From DAOTXK01 sp034435395 (GTDB taxonomy: Bacteria; Chloroflexota; Anaerolineae; Aggregatilineales; Ch27), in the NCBI GenBank assembly GCA_034435395.1, contig DAOTXK010000037.1:1-37858 (forward strand): a stretch of DNA of 37,858 nt, given 5' to 3'. Under the pieces are notes generated by a model. The model saw only the letters and a list, made by a program, of their open reading frames with translations. It made no database searches and was not told where the DNA came from. The position numbers were made by a program, and so were the translations under genes. Below, one piece after another: positions 24,706-32,000 of this stretch. Each line of letters begins with the position of its first letter. Positions within the stretch are counted from its first letter, which is position 1.

Positions 24706-25420
24706 TTTGGGTCTCTACAAACAACACGGCTTCAACCATGGCGCGGTCGGTCAGGTCATCCAGGATGGCATAGGGCGCTTCGGCAGCGAGGGCCTCCCGC
24801 AAGGCTGGTGGCCCGGTCCGCACGGCAACCGCCCGCGCGCTCACCGCCCGCGCACAGATGATGTCATTGGGCGTATCCCCTACTATGACGATTCGCTCCG
24901 GCGGAAAGCTCGTCCGCCAGTAAGCGGCGGCTCGCTGCAAGGCCAGCGGCGGCAGCGCGCTGCGACTGACCGCCTCATCACCGAACGCGCCCACCGGAAA
25001 ACTGGCCGGATCAAAACCTGCCGCCTGCAACTTGATAGGCGTCGTCTGCTTCAGGTTGCCGGTGACCAGCCCCAGACACGCGCGTGGATCACTCCCCAGG
25101 TCGCGGACCAGTTCCCGCGCGCCGGGCAGCGGACGCACGTTAAACTGGGGGATGAGCGCCCGCAAATGGCGAGCCATCGCCTCGCTGATCACCGGCAGGT
25201 GTTCCATCACAGCTTCCCGGGCATACCCCAGCGGCATCAGGATGTCCAGCAGGATTTGTAAGTCGGTCTGCCCGGCGAAGGCGACACCATCGATCCCGTC
25301 ACACCGGCCAAACACCTCATCCAGCGTCGCGGCCAACGCCCGGCGGCCGCAGCCATCCGATAACAGCAGCGTGCCATCCACGTCAAACAGGATGAGAGTC
25401 GGCGCGTCATGCATCGTCAT
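24698..25420 (-). CDS. HAD-superfamily hydrolase (phosphoglycolate phosphatase-like)
   Basis: A 240-residue HAD phosphatase with an alpha-helical cap (C1 type). Motif I is LILFDVDGTLLLSDG near the N-terminus with both catalytic Asp residues; motif II is LVTGN; motif IV is IVIVGDTPNDIICARA with the metal-binding Asp pair. The pattern matches the Gph/PgpB-like branch that removes phosphate from phosphoglycolate or similar small molecules, but the substrate is not fixed by sequence. The ATG at 25420 is chosen; another ATG two codons on is equally possible and neither has a strong ribosome-binding site. It lies 45 bases after mutY, and repair-linked phosphoglycolate clean-up would fit. Confidence 0.85.
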   Translation of the reverse strand: MTMHDAPTLILFDVDGTLLLSDGCGRRALAATLDEVFGRCDGIDGVAFAGQTDLQILLDILMPLGYAREAVMEHLPVISEAMARHLRALIPQFNVRPLPGARELVRDLGSDPRACLGLVTGNLKQTTPIKLQAAGFDPASFPVGAFGDEAVSRSALPPLALQRAAAYWRTSFPPERIVIVGDTPNDIICARAVSARAVAVRTGPPALREALAAEAPYAILDDLTDRAMVEAVLFVETQNG

Positions 25421-25465
25421 ACCCCAATCGTATACCAAAGCCCGATTTTTCGCTCAGAGGCCGAC

Positions 25466-26551
25466 TCACAGCAGCCGCCGAGGCTGTTCCCGCAACGCGG
25501 TGATGATCCCCTGATCAGCCTTGCCGAACGCGTAGTGATCCATCTCGTCCAGCGTGACCCAGGCGAACCCGGCCACGCCCAGCGGAGCCGGTTGGCCTCC
25601 GATGTGCTGGCACTGGTAAGCGTGCAGTGTAATGCGGAAGTGAGTGAAGGCATGCCTGATCTTCACCAGGAATTCACCCACGGCCACCGTGATGCCCAGT
25701 TCTTCCTTAAGCTCGCGGGCCAGCGTTTCCGGCAGGGTTTCGCCATCTTCCTGCTTGCCGCCGGGGAACTCCCACAACCCGCCCAGCAATCCCTCCGCCG
25801 GACGCTGCGCGATCAGGATGCGACCTTCATACTCGCCTTTCCCGTGGACAACGCCCGCCGCCACGTGCTGATGTGGCGCGGGCGCGCGCCGACGTTTGAC
25901 CGGACGCTGCTCCTGGGCCCCCGCCCGAAACGCCCGGCAGTGAGCGCTCACCGGGCACTGCTGGCACAGCGGGCGGCGCGGTTTACAGATCAGGCGTCCC
26001 AACTCCATCAGCGCCTCGTTGTACGGGCCTGCCTGCCCCCGGGGCACCAGGGATTCGGCCAGCGCCCATAACCGCTGACGGGTCGCCGGCTGGCCCACAT
26101 CGTCCGGGATGTCATACAGCCGGGTCAGGATGCGAATCACATTGCCATCGAGCACCGGCACATCCTGCCCAAAGGCCAGGCTGGCAATCGCGCCCGCGGT
26201 ATAACGGCCAATGCCCGGCAGCCGCATCAAGGCTTCCGCTGTCGCTGGCCACTGACCGCCGTATTCGCTGGCGATCATCCGGGCGGCACGGTGCAGGTAA
26301 CGCGCCCGGCTGTAATACCCCAGCCCCTCCCACAGCTTGAGCACCTCGTCCAGCGATGCGGCAGCCAGCGCTTCCACCGTTGGAAAACGGGCCAGGAAGC
26401 GCTCGTAATAGCCGATCACCGTCCCCACCTGCGTCTGCTGCAACATGATCTCGGCCAGCCACACGCGGTAGGGGTCGCGGTCCTGCCGCCAGGGCAAATC
26501 GGCGCGGTGGACGCGGAACCAGTTCAACAATTCAGGGACGAAGTTTATCAT
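25466..26551 (-). CDS. mutY: Adenine DNA glycosylase MutY
   Basis: A 361-residue base-excision repair enzyme that removes adenine mispaired with 8-oxoguanine. WLAEIMLQQTQV near 30-41 holds the catalytic Glu; LPGIGRYTAGAIAS near 112-125 is the helix-hairpin-helix; VLDGNVIRIL holds the catalytic Asp. The [4Fe-4S] ligands are CKPRRPLCQQCPVSAHC, spaced C-x6-C-x2-C-x5-C. The C-terminal Nudix-like domain that recognises 8-oxoguanine has an unusually complete Nudix box (GKQEDGE ... RELKEELGI). The ATG at 26551 begins the family sequence; the frame is open upstream to 26737 but that part overlaps promoter elements. Confidence 0.95.
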   Translation of the reverse strand: MINFVPELLNWFRVHRADLPWRQDRDPYRVWLAEIMLQQTQVGTVIGYYERFLARFPTVEALAAASLDEVLKLWEGLGYYSRARYLHRAARMIASEYGGQWPATAEALMRLPGIGRYTAGAIASLAFGQDVPVLDGNVIRILTRLYDIPDDVGQPATRQRLWALAESLVPRGQAGPYNEALMELGRLICKPRRPLCQQCPVSAHCRAFRAGAQEQRPVKRRRAPAPHQHVAAGVVHGKGEYEGRILIAQRPAEGLLGGLWEFPGGKQEDGETLPETLARELKEELGITVAVGEFLVKIRHAFTHFRITLHAYQCQHIGGQPAPLGVAGFAWVTLDEMDHYAFGKADQGIITALREQPRRLL

Positions 26552-26594
26552 AAAGGTTTGATCCGGCAGCCTGGGCCGGGATGGCCCCGGATTA

Positions 26595-26620
26595 CCGCCC
26601 GGCTGGATTGTACCGGGCGG
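26595..26620 (-). promoter_or_regulatory. Inverted repeat across the mutY -10 element
   Basis: CCGCCCGG (26595-26602) and CCGGGCGG (26613-26620) form a perfect 8-base inverted repeat with a 10-base centre. The mutY -10 (TACAAT on the minus strand, 26612-26607) lies in that centre, as expected for a repressor operator. Confidence 0.5.
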
Positions 26621-26636
26621 GGCAACACGATAGCAA
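26607..26636 (-). promoter_or_regulatory. mutY promoter
   Basis: On the minus strand, TTGCTA (26636-26631), 18 bases, TACAAT (26612-26607). Predicted transcription start near 26600, about 49 bases before the mutY ATG. Confidence 0.6.
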
Positions 26637-26704
26637 CATACGGGCTTGTGCCGCCAAGGGGGGGGAAAATCAGGCCGCTCAGTTCCATATGAGCCGGTGA
26701 TGAG

Positions 26705-26760
26705 AATACCCCGGACCCGGCCCCCAATACCATGCACCGGGCCCCCAATTATGGTATTCT
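26705..26760 (+). promoter_or_regulatory. Promoter and operator-like repeats of the CDGSH/TVP38/lipA operon
   Basis: An extended -10, TGG-TATTCT (26752-26760), overlaps the right arm of a perfect inverted repeat AATACCAT (26726-26733) / ATGGTATT (26751-26758). A third AATACC is at 26705-26710, 21 bases from the left arm. GGCCCCCAAT is also repeated directly at 26719-26728 and 26740-26749, again 21 bases apart, so all elements are on one face of the helix. The CDGSH ATG is 70 bases downstream. Confidence 0.55.
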
Positions 26761-26830
26761 AGCCTACGATTATTCAGGCGCTTCCGGGCGTTCTACCCGC
26801 AAGGGAATTTATTGAGAAAGAGGAAAACCC

Positions 26831-27070
26831 ATGGCTGAACCCCACATCCCCTTTAAGACTCCGGTGACGCTTGAGCTGGAACCGGGCACTTACTGGTGGT
26901 GCGCCTGCGGCCTTTCTCAAAATCAACCCTTCTGCGACAAATCCCACCGCCGGGAGGGTCTCTTCAGTCCGGTCGAATTCACCATCGACCGCCGGAAGCG
27001 GGTGAAGCTCTGCCGCTGCAAACACACCCACACCCCGCCCTACTGCGACAATACCCACCGCAGCCTGTGA
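26831..27070 (+). CDS. CDGSH iron-sulfur domain protein, two motifs
   Basis: A 79-residue protein with two CDGSH-type [2Fe-2S] motifs in one chain: CACGLSQNQPFCDKSH at about 24-39 and CRCKHTHTPPYCDNTH at about 61-76. Each has the C-x-C, later Cys and final His that ligate the cluster in mitoNEET-type proteins. Bacterial two-motif forms are small soluble electron-transfer or redox-sensing proteins. GAGG lies 7 bases upstream of the ATG. It leads an operon with a TVP38-family membrane protein and lipA; the upstream region is shared divergently with mutY, another Fe-S protein gene. Confidence 0.92.
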   Translation: MAEPHIPFKTPVTLELEPGTYWWCACGLSQNQPFCDKSHRREGLFSPVEFTIDRRKRVKLCRCKHTHTPPYCDNTHRSL

Positions 27071-27106
27071 TTTCGGCAGCCGCCAACTAACCAGGACACC
27101 CAATCG

Positions 27107-27856
27107 TTGAAACCGATGGAACACACACCGCCGACCGCTGAACAGGAAACGCCCAGGGAGAACGTCCGGGGTCGTTTGATCGCCATCGCGCTCTATATTG
27201 TGCTCTCGGTCGGCCTGTATTTCGTCCTGGCCCCCGCCATCGCCGACCAGGAGCAGCTGAAAAGCCACCTGGAAGCGGCAGGGTTTTGGGGCATTTTCGC
27301 TTATCTGGCGCTCTATTCCGCGCAAATGTTTGTCCCCTGGTTGCCCGGCGCGCCGCTGGACATCATTGGTGGCGCGACTTTTGGCTTCTGGGAAACTGTA
27401 TTTCTCTCGACTCTATCCGCTTCCGGGTGCGGCCTGGTTATCTATCTGGCGGTCAGACGGATCAGCCTGGACATCATTGTGGAGCGCTTCCCCGGACTGC
27501 TGGAGTCACCCTGGCGGCTGGTTAAGATCATCAAGCGGCAGCCCTGGTCCCTGATCGCGGTGAATATGCTCACCGGGGATGTGGCCTACTTTGTGGCCGG
27601 AGCCGCCCCAACACCGCTTGTGTTTACCATGGGCCTGCTGGCGACCATGCGCGTGCCGAGCGTGATGGTCGGCGCGGCGCTCGGCGCTGGCATCATCTCC
27701 AACGTTGTCAAACAAACCCTGGATGTCATAGTTACTATCGCCACCTTTGGCACAATCGGCACCCTGATGATCGGGTTCGCCATCGCCCGGAAGTACCTGC
27801 CGGGCTGGTTGGAGCGGCTTGAATCCACCGCCAACAGCGGCCCGGCGGACCATTAG
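27107..27856 (+). CDS. TVP38/TMEM64 (SNARE-associated/DedA-like) membrane protein
   Basis: A 249-residue integral membrane protein. A helix at about 23-43 (RLIAIALYIVLSVGLYFVL) is followed by the SNARE_assoc/VTT domain: PWLPGAPLDIIGGATFGFW near 78-96 with the characteristic Pro and Gly re-entrant loop, VIYLAVRRISLD near 108-120, and MRVPSVMVGAALGAG near 180. Relatives in the DedA/VTT superfamily move phospholipids across the membrane or affect membrane potential; the cargo is not known here. The start is TTG at 27107 with AGGA upstream, or ATG at 27116. It lies 36 bases after the CDGSH gene and 20 bases before lipA. Confidence 0.85.
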   Translation: MKPMEHTPPTAEQETPRENVRGRLIAIALYIVLSVGLYFVLAPAIADQEQLKSHLEAAGFWGIFAYLALYSAQMFVPWLPGAPLDIIGGATFGFWETVFLSTLSASGCGLVIYLAVRRISLDIIVERFPGLLESPWRLVKIIKRQPWSLIAVNMLTGDVAYFVAGAAPTPLVFTMGLLATMRVPSVMVGAALGAGIISNVVKQTLDVIVTIATFGTIGTLMIGFAIARKYLPGWLERLESTANSGPADH

Positions 27857-27876
27857 ATCATTAACGGAGTTCTGGC

Positions 27877-28824
27877 GTGTCCGACACCATCAACATCGAT
27901 GACATAGCTGTTACCCCGACCGACGAACCGTCCCGGCCGGCGCGTCGCCCTCCCTGGATCAAGGTTCGCGCCCCGTCCGGCGCGACTTACGAGATGGTAC
28001 GGGGCCTGATGCGCAGCAAGCGCCTCAACACGGTGTGTGAAGAGGCTATGTGCCCCAACATCGGCGAGTGCTGGGGCGCTGGCACGTCCACCTTTCTGAT
28101 GCTGGGCAATACCTGCACCCGCTCCTGCGGCTTCTGCGACATCAAAACCGGCCGGCCTGGCCCGATAGACTGGCAGGAGCCTAATCGCGTGGCGGAAGCC
28201 GTGCGGGCCATGAATCTGCACCACGTCGTCATCACCAGCGTCAACCGCGACGAACGCCAGGACGGCGGCGCGCCGATCTTCGCCATGGTCATCCGCCGCA
28301 TCCGCCAGTTGCAGCCGGGGTGCAGCATCGAAGTGTTGATACCGGACTTCAAGGGTCGCCCGGAAGCCCTGAAGATCGTCATGGAGGCCCAGCCGGAAAT
28401 CCTCAATCACAACGTTGAGACGGTGCCCCGTCTGTTCCGCAAAGTTCAGCCCCAGGACCGTTACGAATGGGCGCTGGCTACCCTGGGCAACGCCAAACGG
28501 ATGGACCCGCTGGTGCTCACCAATAGCGGCATCATGGTCGGCCTGGGCGAGACTTTCGACGAGGTTGTGGCGGTCATGCGCGATCTGGCGGCCCTCGAGG
28601 TCGACATCCTGACCATCGGCCAGTACCTCCAGCCCAGTAAAAGACACCTGCCCATCGCGCGCTATTACCCGCCGGAAGCGTTTGACGAACTCAAACGGAT
28701 CGGCCTGGAGCTGGGTTTTAAGTGGGTGGAGAGCGGGCCGCTGGTGCGCTCCTCTTACCACGCCGCCCAGCAGGTCCGCGCGCTGAGCCAACTCCATCAC
28801 TTCCGCCTGCGGGAAACCGGATAG
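27877..28824 (+). CDS. lipA: Lipoyl synthase LipA
   Basis: A 315-residue radical SAM enzyme that inserts two sulfur atoms into protein-bound octanoyl groups to make lipoate for 2-oxoacid dehydrogenases and the glycine cleavage system. The auxiliary cluster motif C-x4-C-x5-C is CEEAMCPNIGEC, the radical SAM motif C-x3-C-x2-C is CTRSCGFC, and the C-terminal serine ligand is in PLVRSSYHA. Length is normal for the family. GTG start with GGAG 7 bases upstream. lipB is not in the window, so the octanoyl donor route (LipB or LplA) is unknown. Last gene of the CDGSH operon. Confidence 0.97.
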   Translation: MSDTINIDDIAVTPTDEPSRPARRPPWIKVRAPSGATYEMVRGLMRSKRLNTVCEEAMCPNIGECWGAGTSTFLMLGNTCTRSCGFCDIKTGRPGPIDWQEPNRVAEAVRAMNLHHVVITSVNRDERQDGGAPIFAMVIRRIRQLQPGCSIEVLIPDFKGRPEALKIVMEAQPEILNHNVETVPRLFRKVQPQDRYEWALATLGNAKRMDPLVLTNSGIMVGLGETFDEVVAVMRDLAALEVDILTIGQYLQPSKRHLPIARYYPPEAFDELKRIGLELGFKWVESGPLVRSSYHAAQQVRALSQLHHFRLRETG

Positions 28825-28881
28825 CGCCCTCGCTCGTATACCTCATCGACGGCGCGCCACCGCCGCCCCGCGCCTGATACT

Positions 28882-28926
28882 CAGCCCGATTACGGACTAT
28901 GAAAAGGATCGGGGCTGTGGTATATA
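28882..28926 (+). promoter_or_regulatory. Hairpin next to extended -10 upstream of ftsK
   Basis: CAGCCCGAT (28882-28890) can pair with ATCGGGGCTG (28908-28917) with one bulged base. It is followed at once by TGG-TATATA (28918-28926), an extended -10-like element. The hairpin has no T-run and so could be the lipA end or an operator. The ftsK start is 142 bases downstream; the space between holds no other gene. Confidence 0.35.
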
Positions 28927-29067
28927 TAGTTATGGAGACTGAACAGGCGTGTATACGGCGGGTTGGGCAGGTCTTAGTGTATCGTCCGCTCTCGACCAGG
29001 TGCTTTTCCCGAAGATAACGGCCCGCAGATCAACAAGTCCGTTGGATGAAGATGATAACCCGACATC

Positions 29068-32000
29068 ATGACTGACAGACATACCCCCTTCTGGAACATC
29101 CGTTCGTCGGAACCCGACGATGAGGACGACGTGACCGAGTCCTCCTACCAAGGTCGGACCGGGCCGTTCTACGGCTACGATGACGACGAGGACGAGGATG
29201 AGGACAAGGCCCCCATCGATCGGAGCTATCGCAGCAGCAGTGGCGCGAGCAGCAGCCGCCCCAGCCTCTATGACCGGTACGGCTTGCGCAGCACCGACGA
29301 CAAAGCCAGGGACGCCGACCCGGTTCTTGGGCGCAGCAGGGGCAGCCCCCGTCCGACCACGCCAGCCACCTCCCGCGAGGGGGGCCGCATCCCACAGCCC
29401 AGCTTCCGGCCCCAGAGCGGCGCGTCAGACCGCCCCAAGCCCGAAAAGAAACCAGGACCGGGCCTGGGCGGGCGCTTAGGCGGCGGCCTGAGCGCGCTGC
29501 GGAAGCGCCTGCCCGGCGGCTCTGGCGAACGCCCGCGCGCCACGGCAGGCGGCAGCGGCATGCCCAGCTATGGAAGCCGGGCCAGCCAAACCACCAGCCT
29601 GGGGCAACGCGACAGAGACCACAGCCGGCTGCCAGGCCGCGAACCAGAACGCAAAGCAGGCCGGTCCCGCTTCCGGATTTCCCTGCCTTTCCGGCGCGGG
29701 GAGGGCCAAGAACGCCAGCCGAAAAGCCCGCCGTCCGCCCCACGGGACATCAAACGCGCCAAGCCGCTGCCCAGGTCTGCCAGACGCCCACGCATCAAAA
29801 ACGAAGGTCTCTCGCTGGACCTGAAGCTGGACATCGCCGGATGGGGGATGGTCGTCCTGGCGGTTATCATCTTCTTTGGCGCTATCAGCAGCAACCAGGG
29901 CGATCTCAGCCGCACCCTGCTGCAATTGATCTACCAGCTTGTCGGGGTTGGCTGGGTGGCGGTGCCGGTGGCCCTGGGGGGGACGGGCATCTGGCTGATC
30001 TGGCGGCATTTCGGCGATCGCGCCCCTGAGGCCGACTACGTGCACATCATCGGCTGGATCGTCACCTATCTGGGTGCGCTGGGCAGCGCCCAGTTCATCC
30101 ACCTGCTCTCCACGCCCGTCCAGACCCTGGACCAGCTCCAGGCGTTCTCCGACCAGGCCGTTGAGCTTGGACAGGGCGGCGGCTGGGTAGGCGGCCTGAA
30201 CTACATGACGTTGATGCGTAGCCTCGGCGACATCGGCACGTTTTTCGCCCTGTTAGGCTGGCTGGGTATCGGCATCCTGCTGGCCACCGACCTCAGCATT
30301 GCCCAGCTGGTTGGCCTTCTGCGCCGGGTCAATAAGCGCCTGATCACCGGATACAGGGTCAGGCGAACCGAACGCGCCGCCGCCAAGCGGGCCTTGGCCC
30401 CAGCCGAGCCGGCACGCGGGGAGTTACCGGAACGACAGTCAGCCGCCCCGCTGAACCGCCCGGCGGCCAGTCCGCTCAAGTTGCCGGAGCCGGATGCGAT
30501 CCCCGCCGGGCAAACGCCCGACGATCAGACGCCGTTCATCCGTCGTCGCCAGCGCGAATATGCGGAGGCGGCAGAGGCGGCGGCGTCCCGCGACGATGCC
30601 GCCCCGGCGAGCCATTCGCCCGTCCGGGAAGTCGCCGCCAGCGACCTCACCGCAACTGGCAGACCTTCCACCATGGGCGGGACCGGCGCGCGATACACCC
30701 CCGCGCCGACCAGCCCCGCCGCCTCAGGCGACCAGACAGCGGAAGGGCCGATACCCATCAAACCCGGCCTGATGCGGGTGCGGCGTCCCCAGTACGATGA
30801 AGCGCCAGCCGAGCCGACTGTGGCGACGGCAGTTGAAGACAAGGCCGTTCCAGAAGCCGTGCCAGGATTCCCGAAAACTGGCGCGCCTGTTCCTGAGGAC
30901 GAATTGGACGACGAAACGGTCGCGCCCTCCAATGAGATTCTTTTTGGCGGCGTGCGCACCCGCACCCCGGCCCAGATCAGAACGGGCCTGACGGGAGGGC
31001 CTGAACCGGTTGGGGTCGCTGAACCAGCGCCGTCATCACCAGAGAAACCAGACAACGAGCCTCCACCTGTCAAGGAAGAGCCTGCCGCCATGCAACCGGC
31101 CACGCCCCGGAACCCGGAACGCGCCCGCCAGATCATGCTGGCGCGCCAGCGAGGGGCCGGCCTGTCTCCTGCCGAGCGTGCCGCCCTGTTCGGCAGCTTC
31201 GCCCGGCCAGCGGCGGAGCCGGAGCCGGACGAGCCGGAAGCGGAAACCGGGACCGACCATCGCGACGAACTCGATGACGATCTCGATGAAAAAGCCCTGG
31301 CGGACGAGCCGGTCTATGAGCCACTGCCAGACGCGGAAGCCCCTGTGGACGATATTCCGGTGGTGGAGATTGACGATGCCGACACCCTGGATGAGGATGA
31401 AACCGAAGAAGAAGAGGAAACCGGCGACGACGATTCCGACCAGGACGACTTCGAAGAGGAGGTCTTCCAGCCGCCCATCAGGACATTCAGCCGGGCCGAC
31501 TACAGCCCGCCGTCTCCCGCGCCGGAACCGCCGGTCGTGGAAGCGCCGCCGGTGCGATCCTACAGCTATGAGCCAGCGCCGCGCCCCGTCAAACCGGCAT
31601 CACCGGTGGTGACGCCTGAACCGATGGCCGGCCCGTCCCTGTCGGCCTCCACCGAACCCCAGCAGTGGATCATCCCTGACTTCCGGGAAATCCTGGACCC
31701 CGCCACCGAGCAGAACATCAACGACGACATCCTGTTGGACCGCGCCCGCATCATCGAGGATACGCTCGCCAGCTTTGGCGCGCCTGGCAAAGTCGTTGAG
31801 GTCAACCCCGGCCCGGTGATCACCCAGTTTGGCGTCGAGCCGGATTACATCGAAGGTCGTGCTGGTAAGCGCACCCGCGTCAAGGTGCAGGCCATCGCTC
31901 GTCTGGCTGATGATCTGGCGCTCTCCCTGGCCGCCCGCTCGATCCGTATTGAAGCGCCGGTCCCCGGCAAGGGCTTCGTCGGCGTCGAGGTGCCCAATGC

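Noticed and set aside
23879..25261. Ser/Ala-rich plus-strand frame opposite the TPR/zinc-ribbon and HAD genes
   Set aside because: It mirrors the acidic low-complexity linker of the minus-strand protein and runs through the HAD catalytic motifs on the other strand.
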